DNA of 38,077 nucleotides from DAISJI01 sp964559835 (GTDB lineage Bacteria > Acidobacteriota > Terriglobia > Terriglobales > Acidobacteriaceae): NCBI GenBank assembly GCA_964559835.1, contig CAZLJE010000041.1, positions 1 through 38,077 of the forward strand, in the 5' to 3' direction. The notes under the pieces are model-generated. The model searched no databases. It had not been told where the DNA came from and saw only the letters and a list, made by a program, of their open reading frames with translations. Both the position numbers and the translations under genes were made by a program. Position 1 is the first letter of the stretch. Each line of letters begins with the position of its first letter. Of this stretch, positions 7,381 to 15,438 are shown piece by piece.

Positions 7381-9591
7381 ATGGGACTACGAACAAAACT
7401 GATGGTGTCGCTGGTCATTGTGACGGCGGGCGTGAGCATTACCTCTCTGCTGACGGTGCGGAACCGCGTGGGCAAGCACGTCTACGACGAATTGGTGATG
7501 GCGCTGAACAATTCGGCGGCGACGTTCCAGACGGTGCAGCACGATAAAGAGGCCGCGGCGCAGCGTACGGTACAACTGATCGGGAACGTTCCGGCGCTGA
7601 AAGCGATGATGACAACCGGCGACGCCGCGACCATTCAGGACGCATCGGCGGATATCTGGCGCCGGGCAGGGACCGACCTGCTGGCGTTGGCGAGCCCATC
7701 GGGGAAGCTGCTCGCCGTTCACGGTGTCGGGGAACCCGCCCCGACGCGCGATGTCGAAGTGCTATTTGCGGAGTCGATGGGACGCGCTCAGGACTGGTGG
7801 TTTGTCGACGGGCAGCTCTACGAGGTGTTCCTGGGCCCGGTCTCCTCCGGGTCGGCGTCGGATGCCCATTCGCTCGGAGTGCTGGCCATCGGGTTTGTCA
7901 TCAGCCCCGCCGTCGCGGAACAGGCCGCGCGCATCGCCGAGGGGCAGGTAGCGTTTCGATTCGGCGATCGGCAGATCGTCAGCACATTAAGAGACGCGCA
8001 AGCGAAGGAATTGGATCGCTATCAATTTGTCAGGGCCGGCGAAGAACGCGCGATGGAACTGGAGCTCGGTGGCGAACGTTACGTCGGCACGGAAGTCCGG
8101 TTGGGCAGCGAAGGCGATCGCTCCGTCCAGGTGGTGATGCTCAAATCGTACGACCGCGCGACCTCGTTCTTGAACACCCTGAACCGGCTGAGTGTCGGAA
8201 TTGGAGTCACGGCGGCGACATTGTGCACCGTATTCGTATTCTTCATCCTACATACGTTCACGCGGCCGCTGGGCGAACTCGTGGTTGGAGTGCGCGCCCT
8301 CGCCAAAGGCGACTTTAGTTATCCGTTAAACACACGCGGAACAGACGAGGTGGCAGAGGTGACGCGCGCCTTTCATGCGATGCGGCAAAGCTTGCAGGAA
8401 AGCCAGAGCCGAACGGTGAACGCGGCGCGCATGGAGGCTGTCGGGCAGCTTGCCGGCGGCGTGGCGCACGATTTCAACAATCTCGTCACCATCATCAAGG
8501 GTTACACCGAGCTGCTGCTGATGTACGCGAAGGACGATGATCCGATCACCGGATATTGCCAGCAGATCCAGAAAGCGGGCGACCGCGCGGCGTCGGTAAC
8601 GCGGCAGTTACTCGCTTTCAGCCGCCGGCAAGTGATTCAGCCGCAAGTGATCGACCTCGCTGCGGTCGTCACCAACATGACCAAGATGCTGAAGGTACTG
8701 ATCGGGGAGGACATCGAAGTCAAAGTTGTGGCAGAGAACGAGCTGCGCCGGGTTCTTGCCGACCCCGGTCAAGTCGAGCAGGTACTGCTGAACCTGGCGG
8801 TAAACGCCCGCGACGCCATGCCGAAAGGGGGAAAGCTGACGCTGGAGACAATCAACGTCGAAATCGGCCGCGAGGACATCCCCGACGACGTTTGTGGCGT
8901 GCAGCCGGGTCGTTTTGTGCGCCTGGCGGTGAGCGATACCGGAAGCGGCATTTCGCCGGAAAACCTGGAAAGGATATTTCAGCCGTTCTTCACGACCAAG
9001 GAGGTCGGCAAGGGCACAGGCCTGGGTCTCGCCATAGTGTTCGGTATCGTCAAGCAAACGGGCGGGTTCCTGCGGGTAGCCAGTGAACTCGGTAAGGGAA
9101 CCACGTTCCAGATATTTTTTCCCGAAACGCTCAAAAAGCCGGACCTGCAGATGACGGCCTGCCCGGCATGGAAGCTGGAGCCCCGCGGAGAAGGAACCAT
9201 CCTGGTGGTGGAAGATGAGGAAGCGCTGCGTGCGATCGCGCGAGACGCGTTACGTCTCCAGGGCTACACGGTATTGGAAGCTTCGCAAGGCGTGGAGGGA
9301 CTCGCCGTGTTCCAGAGGACTGGAGGCAACGTTGACCTGGTGTTGAGCGACGTGGTCATGCCTCAACTTAACGGCTTGGACATGGCGGAAAGAATGCGCA
9401 AGGTCAGGCCGGAGCTGAAAGTACTGTTCATGTCCGGCTACTCGGACCGCATCGACGAAGTCACGAGTCCAGCGTTCGATTTTCTTCCGAAGCCATTTAC
9501 GCCGGACCAGTTGCTGAAGGGCGTGCGCGCAATCCTGGCACTCGGACCCGAACTTCCCTCAGTGGTTTCGGCCACGTCTCCATCAAGTTAG
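7381..9591 (+). CDS. Hybrid sensor histidine kinase with receiver domain
   Basis: A 736-residue inner-membrane kinase. Order: a transmembrane helix (about 5-25), a periplasmic sensor of about 250 residues with NSAATFQ and TIQDASADIW, a second transmembrane helix (about 277-296), HAMP (TRPLGELVVGVRALAKGDF), a dimerisation domain with phospho-accepting His about H363 (GGVAHDFNN), and a HATPase with the N box NLAVNARDAMP, DTGSGIS and GKGTGLGLAI. A C-terminal receiver carries D657 (LVLSDVVMPQLNG) and the conserved KPF. The sensor is clearly paralogous to that of the kinase at 10338. The response regulator gene begins 6 bp after the stop, so they are co-transcribed. The ligand is unknown. Confidence 0.9.
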   Translation: MGLRTKLMVSLVIVTAGVSITSLLTVRNRVGKHVYDELVMALNNSAATFQTVQHDKEAAAQRTVQLIGNVPALKAMMTTGDAATIQDASADIWRRAGTDLLALASPSGKLLAVHGVGEPAPTRDVEVLFAESMGRAQDWWFVDGQLYEVFLGPVSSGSASDAHSLGVLAIGFVISPAVAEQAARIAEGQVAFRFGDRQIVSTLRDAQAKELDRYQFVRAGEERAMELELGGERYVGTEVRLGSEGDRSVQVVMLKSYDRATSFLNTLNRLSVGIGVTAATLCTVFVFFILHTFTRPLGELVVGVRALAKGDFSYPLNTRGTDEVAEVTRAFHAMRQSLQESQSRTVNAARMEAVGQLAGGVAHDFNNLVTIIKGYTELLLMYAKDDDPITGYCQQIQKAGDRAASVTRQLLAFSRRQVIQPQVIDLAAVVTNMTKMLKVLIGEDIEVKVVAENELRRVLADPGQVEQVLLNLAVNARDAMPKGGKLTLETINVEIGREDIPDDVCGVQPGRFVRLAVSDTGSGISPENLERIFQPFFTTKEVGKGTGLGLAIVFGIVKQTGGFLRVASELGKGTTFQIFFPETLKKPDLQMTACPAWKLEPRGEGTILVVEDEEALRAIARDALRLQGYTVLEASQGVEGLAVFQRTGGNVDLVLSDVVMPQLNGLDMAERMRKVRPELKVLFMSGYSDRIDEVTSPAFDFLPKPFTPDQLLKGVRAILALGPELPSVVSATSPSS

Positions 9592-9597
9592 GGCATA

Positions 9598-10335
9598 ATG
9601 GGCGACACTACCGGCATCTCTACCAACGCCGGGAGCCCGGGAAAGCTCGTGGAGACAATTTTGGTCATCGAGGACGATCAGCGCGTCCAAAAGGCACTCC
9701 GCCGACTGTTCGAGCCGGAGGGATACGCAGTCCAGGAGCGCGGGGACGGGCGTCAGGGCGTCGATGCAGCGCGCGAACTCTCGCCGGCCGCGGTGGTGCT
9801 CGACCTGCGCTTGCCCGGGATGAACGGGCATGATGTTTGCCGCGAGATCAAATCCCAAACGCCGGATGTGCCCATCATTATCTTGAGTGCAACGACGGAT
9901 GTGGTCGATAAGGTTTCATTGTTGGAGCTAGGGGCTGACGATTACGTAACCAAACCGTTCAGCCCGCGGGAGCTGCTGGCGCGCGTGCGGCGCGCGATCC
10001 GGCGCAGGACCGCGCGCAAGTCCGAGGTGTTGGCGGAGACCTATCAGATCGGGGAGGTCAGCGTCGATTTCAGCCGCATGCGACTTTCGCGCTCGGGACA
10101 GATCCTGGCTGCGACCGCACAGGAATTCAAGATCCTGAAATTCCTGGTACAGAATCCCGAGCGAGTGATATCGCGCGAAGAATTGTTGAACGCGGTATGG
10201 GGATACCAGCATTATCCGACGACCCGGACCGTGGACACGCACATGCTCAAGCTGCGCCAGAAAGTGGAACCGGATCCGGCCAACCCATCGCACATCATCA
10301 CAGTGCACGGCGTTGGCTACAAGTTCGTACCATAA
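9598..10335 (+). CDS. OmpR/PhoB-family response regulator
   Basis: A 245-residue transcription factor: receiver domain about 20-135, with the acidic pair in VIEDDQRV, phospho-acceptor D69 (VVLDLRLPGMNG) and K119 (DDYVTKPFSPREL), then a winged-helix DNA-binding domain about 150-243 (TAQEFKILKFLVQNP, TRTVDTHMLKLRQKVE, HGVGYKFVP). It sits between two kinases with paralogous sensors and is the natural output of both. Gaps of 6 bp before and 2 bp after make a three-gene operon. Likely targets nearby are the divergent porin-cupredoxin operon or the downstream cupredoxin genes, which is an inference from position. Confidence 0.92.
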   Translation: MGDTTGISTNAGSPGKLVETILVIEDDQRVQKALRRLFEPEGYAVQERGDGRQGVDAARELSPAAVVLDLRLPGMNGHDVCREIKSQTPDVPIIILSATTDVVDKVSLLELGADDYVTKPFSPRELLARVRRAIRRRTARKSEVLAETYQIGEVSVDFSRMRLSRSGQILAATAQEFKILKFLVQNPERVISREELLNAVWGYQHYPTTRTVDTHMLKLRQKVEPDPANPSHIITVHGVGYKFVP

Positions 10336-10337
10336 CC

Positions 10338-12125
10338 ATGCGCGTCCGCAGCAAACTCCTGGTCGCGATGCTGCTGATCTCGGCGGGACTCACCTCGACG
10401 AGTCTGCTGGTGGTGCGGCGGCTAGTAGAGACACGCCTGCGCAACCAGGTCCTGCAGGATACGCGCAACTCGGTGGCGACCTTTCGCAACGCGCAGGCAC
10501 AACGGGAAGCGGCTTTGCAGAACGCAGCGGCGCTCATGGCGAACCTGCCGATCCTGCGCGCGATGATGACCAGCGCCGACCCGATGACCATCCAGGATGC
10601 TTCGGCCGACCTGTTCCGCCTCGCCACGGGACCGGCAGGAGGACCCTCGTCAGCGGACCTGTTCGTTTTGGCAGACCGGACAGGCGTTGTCATGGGCCTG
10701 CACACGACGGGATACGATTTCTCGATCCCGCGCGCACACGAGCTGATCATGCCCATGCTGGAACACAACCGCCGTTCGGCATGGTGGTTTGGTGGCAATC
10801 GTCTTTTTCAAGTGGCGATGCAGCCGATCTTCTTCGGCGCAGCAGACGATCAGCACTTGCTCGGATACCTATTTCTCGGCGATGAAGTGGATGACGCCAC
10901 AGTACGAGAATTGAAACAGGTAGCGGCAAGCGAAGTCGGGTTCTTCGCCGGGCCCGACGGACAGCAGATGGTCCGGGCGACATTGCCGGCAAGTTCCAAC
11001 GAAGCGCTGGAAAGATTGGCGCCACGGATTTTCGATGCCTCTGGGGAAGAGTTCCATGTAGGACAAGAGCCATACCTCATCACGTGCGTCGAGCTTGCCG
11101 AAGCGGGCGCGGCACCGGTCCACCTGGTCGTAATGAAGTCGCTGAAAGAAGCACAGATTTTCGTCTCTAATCTAGATCGCGTGCTGGTGGCGCTGGGCAT
11201 GTTGGCGATCCTGGCCGGCGCCGCGCTGGTTTCTGTAATGTCGCGCACGTTCACGCGCCCACTGGACCGGCTCGTGGCGGGAGTGCGCGCCCTGGGGCGC
11301 GGCGACTACGAATATCCGCTCAGCTTACAGGGCAGAGACGAGGTAGCCGAAGTCACGAACGCTTTCGACCGCATGAGGACGAGCCTCCGGCAGAGCCAGC
11401 GGGAACTGCTGGAAGCGGAGCGCCTGGTAACCATCGGCAGGATGGCCAGTTCCATCTCGCACGATCTCCGCCATCACTTGGTGGCAATTGTCGCCAATGC
11501 CGAGTACTTGAGCGACAGCCGGCGCGAAGCGGAACGCCAGGAGCTATGCGACGAACTGCGCATGTCAGCGCACCAGATGACGGACATGATCGATTCCCTG
11601 CTGGAATTGTCGCGCCCGCGGGAGTCGCTGCGCCTTGCCGAAGTCTTGATCCAAGAGGTAATCGGACGGGCGGTGCACACCGTGCAGGCGCATCCCGAGT
11701 TTATGCATGTCCAGGTAGACGTCACCGGCGACGATCCGACATGTTACGTCGATCCCGGCAAGCTGCAACGCACCATCCAGAATCTGGTGATCAATGCCTG
11801 CGAAGCTATCGCGGGCCAGCCCGATGGGCGCGTTAAGGTGGACGTGCGGGCCGCCGGCGAAGCGCTGGAACTCCGGGTCAGTGACAATGGTCGTGGCATC
11901 AACGAAACCGTCCGCAATTCCGCATTCGAACCATTTGTGAGCCATGGTAAGGAAAACGGGACGGGATTGGGCCTCACCGTCGTACAAAAGATCGTCGCCG
12001 ATCACGGCGGCCAGGTTTCCATCGAAACCACCTCGCAATACGGTACGACCATCCTCATTTGTCTTCCCCTCGCTGTGTCGGCGGCCGCGTCCGGCCCGGC
12101 GCCGGCGGCGATGCCCGCGCGCTAA
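10338..12125 (+). CDS. Membrane sensor histidine kinase
   Basis: A 595-residue kinase starting at ATG 10338, two bases after the regulator stop; a longer frame from 10197 only overlaps the regulator gene. Order: transmembrane helix (about 4-24), periplasmic sensor (NSVATFRNAQ, MTIQDASADLFRLA), second transmembrane helix (about 290-308), HAMP (TRPLDRLVAGVRALGRGDY), H box with H375 (SISHDLRHHLVAI), HATPase with NLVINACEAI, DNGRGIN and GTGLGLTVV. There is no receiver domain. Its sensor and HAMP match the hybrid kinase upstream along their whole length, so the two arose by duplication around the regulator. One may act as phosphatase or tune the other. Confidence 0.9.
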   Translation: MRVRSKLLVAMLLISAGLTSTSLLVVRRLVETRLRNQVLQDTRNSVATFRNAQAQREAALQNAAALMANLPILRAMMTSADPMTIQDASADLFRLATGPAGGPSSADLFVLADRTGVVMGLHTTGYDFSIPRAHELIMPMLEHNRRSAWWFGGNRLFQVAMQPIFFGAADDQHLLGYLFLGDEVDDATVRELKQVAASEVGFFAGPDGQQMVRATLPASSNEALERLAPRIFDASGEEFHVGQEPYLITCVELAEAGAAPVHLVVMKSLKEAQIFVSNLDRVLVALGMLAILAGAALVSVMSRTFTRPLDRLVAGVRALGRGDYEYPLSLQGRDEVAEVTNAFDRMRTSLRQSQRELLEAERLVTIGRMASSISHDLRHHLVAIVANAEYLSDSRREAERQELCDELRMSAHQMTDMIDSLLELSRPRESLRLAEVLIQEVIGRAVHTVQAHPEFMHVQVDVTGDDPTCYVDPGKLQRTIQNLVINACEAIAGQPDGRVKVDVRAAGEALELRVSDNGRGINETVRNSAFEPFVSHGKENGTGLGLTVVQKIVADHGGQVSIETTSQYGTTILICLPLAVSAAASGPAPAAMPAR

Positions 12126-12230
12126 GCCCAAGCAGATTTTGCAATTCGTTGACAAGTTGCTGACAACCGAGACCCGGCCCGGGCTTTACCTTTCGACCAC
12201 GCTGTTCATTCAGAGGGTGAGGAGCTACAC

Positions 12231-12863
12231 GTGGCCGAATCTGAGTTGGCTTTAGTTTCGGACGAAGAGCTGGTCAGCCGTATCGTCAACGGAGAAAAAC
12301 ACCTGTTTGACGTCGTAGTGCAGCGGTATTCACGCCGGCTGTTGCGTATCGCAGTATCGGTATTGCGCAACGAGGCCGAAGCCGAAGACGTGGTGCAAGA
12401 CGCGTTCCTCAGCGCGTACCAGCACCTCGCACAATTTGCGGGGCGGGCGAAGTTTTCGACGTGGTTGTCACGGATCGCGCTGCACCGTGCTTTCGCCGTG
12501 GTAGCGCACGGCAAGCGCCACGTGTCGCTGGACGATGATGCCGACGGCGAGCATCCGGTTCGCGTCGTTCCCGACCGCAAGCCGACGCCGGAACAGCACC
12601 GCTACTTCGAGGAGGTCGCAACGCTGCTCACCACCGCGGTCGCGGAGCTGCCGGAGAGCTACCGCTCCGTGCTTATCATGCGCGAATTCGACGAGGTGGA
12701 TACGACCGCCACCGCGCGCCGCCTAAATCTCTCGCAGGCTAACGTGAAGGTGCGGCTACACCGGGCGCGTGCCATGGTGCGAGCGCACTATGACCGCGCG
12801 CTGGCGACCGGGATTGCGCCGGTGGCGGCGCCCGACAGGTCGGTAGTCGGCCTGGCGATGTAG
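12231..12863 (+). CDS. ECF-type RNA polymerase sigma factor
   Basis: A 210-residue sigma-70 family factor with region 2 about residues 20-90 (LFDVVVQRYSRRLLRIAV, EAEAEDVVQDAFLSAYQHL, FSTWLSRIALHRA) and region 4 about 125-190 (ELPESYRSVLIMREFDEVD, LNLSQANVKVRLHRAR). GTG at 12231 is the start, preceded by TGAGGAG at 12218-12224. There is no adjacent anti-sigma gene. It is followed 32 bp later by a cupredoxin gene and a DUF5777 barrel gene, so it probably controls those or itself. A TTGACA at 12149-12154 could be a -35 box, but I see no good -10. Confidence 0.88.
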   Translation: MAESELALVSDEELVSRIVNGEKHLFDVVVQRYSRRLLRIAVSVLRNEAEAEDVVQDAFLSAYQHLAQFAGRAKFSTWLSRIALHRAFAVVAHGKRHVSLDDDADGEHPVRVVPDRKPTPEQHRYFEEVATLLTTAVAELPESYRSVLIMREFDEVDTTATARRLNLSQANVKVRLHRARAMVRAHYDRALATGIAPVAAPDRSVVGLAM

Positions 12864-12895
12864 GAGCAGGATTAGTCGTTGTCGAGGGAGCGGAT

Positions 12896-13288
12896 ATGGT
12901 TCTCAGAGTCTTAATAGTTATTTCCGCATTGTGCGCCGGGTGCATGTGTCTTCCTGTTCCCCCAACTTCTTCAGCTGGGTCTGTGACGGTTATTCACATG
13001 ACTGCGAACAAACAATACAGTCCCAAGACTGTCACGATTTCGGTCGGCGACAGCGTGGAATGGGTGAACGACGACCCCGCGAACGTCCACAACGCCACAA
13101 CTGACAAGGACGCCACTGATATTCCAAAGGCGATCCAGTTGCCGAATGGCGCAAAGCCCTTCAATTCCGGCCTGATACAAGTCGGCAAACGGTATCGATA
13201 CAAATTTACGGTGCCGGGCACTTACCGGTACGTGTGCGTGCCACACCAGCCCGAGATGGTAGGCACGATCATCGTTCAGCCGAAATGA
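12896..13288 (+). CDS. Plastocyanin-like cupredoxin
   Basis: A 130-residue small blue-copper protein. The signal segment (VLRVLIVISALCAGC) may be a weak lipoprotein signal; the Cys at about 16 is poorly matched at -3. The cupredoxin fold runs from about 30 to 129. Copper ligands are H65 (PANVHNAT), C114, H117 and M121 (YVCVPHQPEM), a complete type-1 set. Proteins of this kind carry electrons in the periplasm. The gene lies between the ECF sigma factor and a beta-barrel gene and is probably co-transcribed with the latter (10-bp gap). Confidence 0.85.
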   Translation: MVLRVLIVISALCAGCMCLPVPPTSSAGSVTVIHMTANKQYSPKTVTISVGDSVEWVNDDPANVHNATTDKDATDIPKAIQLPNGAKPFNSGLIQVGKRYRYKFTVPGTYRYVCVPHQPEMVGTIIVQPK

Positions 13289-13298
13289 GGTCAGAACC

Positions 13299-14450
13299 GT
13301 GACATTGCATCGAAATAGCTTGGGCGCGTTGCTCGTCGCTCTTTGCATTTGCCCAACGGCATTCGCTTCCGACACCTCAAGCCGTCCTACGCCTTCGGTG
13401 TACGTCGTGTCTCCGGAGTCAAACGCGGTTGTAATTGAACGCGGTGGCAAGACCTACGTCGTTGACCTCGACAGCCGAACCGTTCACGAGGCATCCGGCG
13501 AAGAGCGCGCACAGCAAGTCCCGTCGGCATCAGCATCTGCCGACCAAAGTTCTTCGAAGGCTTCGTCGGCAGAGCAGTCCCAACAGACAAGCCCGGACGC
13601 CGACGCCACAGTGCCCTACTATCGCAACGGCGACGATCGTCTCGTCATGATTCCCACCGGACAGCGTCTGCAGAAACACGGCATGACAGTGAATTTCACG
13701 CACCGCTTTGCCTACACACCGGCATTCAAGGGCGTCGCCAAAGGAAATACGCTCGCAGGCCTGGATGATGTCGCAATCGCATCATTCGGCTTCAAATACG
13801 GAATCACGAATCGTTTGGCCGTGAGCGCATTCCGATCGCCGAGCGTCATCGCGCGCCCGATCGAATTGATGGCGTCGTACCTGGTATCGGAGGAACGCAC
13901 GGGCGCCCCGCTCAACGCGATGATCCGGTTCTCGGTCGATGGCCAGAATGATTTCAGCCGGAACTTCACCACGAACTTCGAAGTCATCCTCTCGCGGAGC
14001 ATCACTTCGCATGCAGCGTTGTACCTGGTGCCAACCGTGTCTCTGCACAACCGGCCTTTGATCGGATACGGGCTGAGCGCTCCCAGCTACCAACCCTGCC
14101 AGCAGGCACTCGCGAACGATCTTCCCGCGTCGTTCAATGTCCGGCCGTGCGCAAACACGTTCTCACTCGGTGTGGGCCTAGCCGTGGATATTCGGCCTAC
14201 GGTTGCCCTCATCGTCGACGCCAACCCTACGCTCGCGAATGCCCGCGAACTCGGCATTCATCGGGTGCCGTTCTCATTCGGTATCCAGAAAAAGATCTTC
14301 CGGCACGCGTTCACCTTCGGTTTCTCTACCGCTCCGGGCGTGACGGTGGCGCAGCGCGCGGGATCACGGGCCACATTCCGCCGAGACCCGCATGCTGATA
14401 CTCCATCTGGCCTGTTCATCGGCTTCAACCTGTCGCGACAATTGCGCTAG
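13299..14450 (+). CDS. DUF5777-type outer-membrane beta-barrel protein
   Basis: A 383-residue protein starting at GTG 13299, with a signal peptide (about 1-24; LLVALCICPTAFAS), a low-complexity Ser/Ala/Gln linker (about 70-105) and a region of alternating beta strands (about 110-383). The barrel part has MIPTGQRLQKHGMTVNFTHRF, FGFKYGITNRLAVSAFRSPS and a C-terminus LFIGFNLSRQ. This wording matches the DUF5777 barrel family as I remember it, whose members often sit with plastocyanin-like or YceI-type proteins, as here. A transport or electron-transfer-linked role is likely but unproven. Its 3' end overlaps the convergent radical SAM gene by 26 bp. Confidence 0.75.
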   Translation: MTLHRNSLGALLVALCICPTAFASDTSSRPTPSVYVVSPESNAVVIERGGKTYVVDLDSRTVHEASGEERAQQVPSASASADQSSSKASSAEQSQQTSPDADATVPYYRNGDDRLVMIPTGQRLQKHGMTVNFTHRFAYTPAFKGVAKGNTLAGLDDVAIASFGFKYGITNRLAVSAFRSPSVIARPIELMASYLVSEERTGAPLNAMIRFSVDGQNDFSRNFTTNFEVILSRSITSHAALYLVPTVSLHNRPLIGYGLSAPSYQPCQQALANDLPASFNVRPCANTFSLGVGLAVDIRPTVALIVDANPTLANARELGIHRVPFSFGIQKKIFRHAFTFGFSTAPGVTVAQRAGSRATFRRDPHADTPSGLFIGFNLSRQLR

Positions 14451-15438
14451 CTTCCGTACCTACCGGAACGTACAGAGAACACACGCAGCGGCGGCAAATC
14501 GGATTCCGCGTCACGTCAAGGTTGCCGCGGAATGTTTTTGCTGCGGGACCGTTCACGATGTCCACGAGCGGGGCATCGGCGATATTTCCGACCGGCGGGT
14601 GGAAGAAGCACGGCCGCACGTTGCCGTCCGCCTCCACGACCGCGGAAACCCACGGCGCATTACAGCGCGGTGCTTCCGCGGCGACAAGGCCAAGATGAGC
14701 GGCGAAATGCAGGACCAGCCTCTGCAGTTTCTCGGGCGACTCGCGTATGAAGCCGGTCGCGATCTCGTGGGAGCACTCTGTGATCAGCCGTTCCACATGG
14801 TGTTCAAACTCCTTCAGTTCGTCACCAGTCAACGCCACCCCTTGCTGTTTCTCGGCGCTCCACGGTTCGGCTCGGTTGAAAGCGCTTGATGTGAGGTCTG
14901 CCGCCAGAAACGAAATCGAATCCAGCCCGAGTGCTTCCGCGGTACGGACCGTCTCCACCAGCGAACGGAAGTTGTTCTTCTGCACAGTCGTCCGCGCGCT
15001 GATCGGGAATCCGGCGCGGGCGTCACGTAAAGCTTCAATACCTTTCGTCAGCCTTGCAAATGCGTTGGGAACGTTTCTCGTTCTGTCGTGGATATCAGGT
15101 GGCCCGTCGAGCGAGACGATGACATCGTCCGCCCAGCCCACGAGATCCCCTGCTTGCGACTCAAACAGCAGCCCCGCGGTCAACACGGTGACGCGCACAC
15201 CTTCGGCTTTGAGCATGGAGGCGAGATGGCCCAATTCGCGATTGAGTTGCGGCTCGCCGCCAGAAAACACGACCCATTGCACTTTCAATCTTCGGATCGA
15301 ATCAAGATGCGGACGCAGATCGTCCGGCGTGATCTGCCGCACCTGCCGTATCTTCCAGATGTCGCACATCACGCACCGGCAGTTGCAGCGGTTGTGAGGA
15401 AACAGGACGAGCACGGGCATCTCACCGATGTCGCTCAA
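14425..15438 (-). CDS. Radical SAM protein, MoaA/SPASM-like
   Basis: A 337-residue iron-sulfur enzyme and the last gene of the nine-gene operon. The radical SAM CX3CX2C motif is C18, C22, C25 (CNCRCVMC, with an extra Cys at 20). The SAM-binding GGEP motif follows (VVFSGGEPQLN), with VSLDGPPDIHD further on. The C-terminus has more cysteines (RCNAPW, GNVRPCFFHPP, ICRRCVC) that can bind an auxiliary cluster, as in SPASM or twitch enzymes that modify peptides or assist maturation. It has no B12 domain, unlike the other five radical SAM enzymes here. The start overlaps the stop of the fusion gene by 4 bp (ATGA). The substrate is unknown. Confidence 0.85.
   Translation of the reverse strand: MSDIGEMPVLVLFPHNRCNCRCVMCDIWKIRQVRQITPDDLRPHLDSIRRLKVQWVVFSGGEPQLNRELGHLASMLKAEGVRVTVLTAGLLFESQAGDLVGWADDVIVSLDGPPDIHDRTRNVPNAFARLTKGIEALRDARAGFPISARTTVQKNNFRSLVETVRTAEALGLDSISFLAADLTSSAFNRAEPWSAEKQQGVALTGDELKEFEHHVERLITECSHEIATGFIRESPEKLQRLVLHFAAHLGLVAAEAPRCNAPWVSAVVEADGNVRPCFFHPPVGNIADAPLVDIVNGPAAKTFRGNLDVTRNPICRRCVCSLYVPVGTEASAIVATG

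Noticed and set aside
10197..10337. Longer N-terminus for the second histidine kinase
   Set aside because: It would lie inside the response regulator gene; ATG 10338 directly precedes a normal membrane helix.
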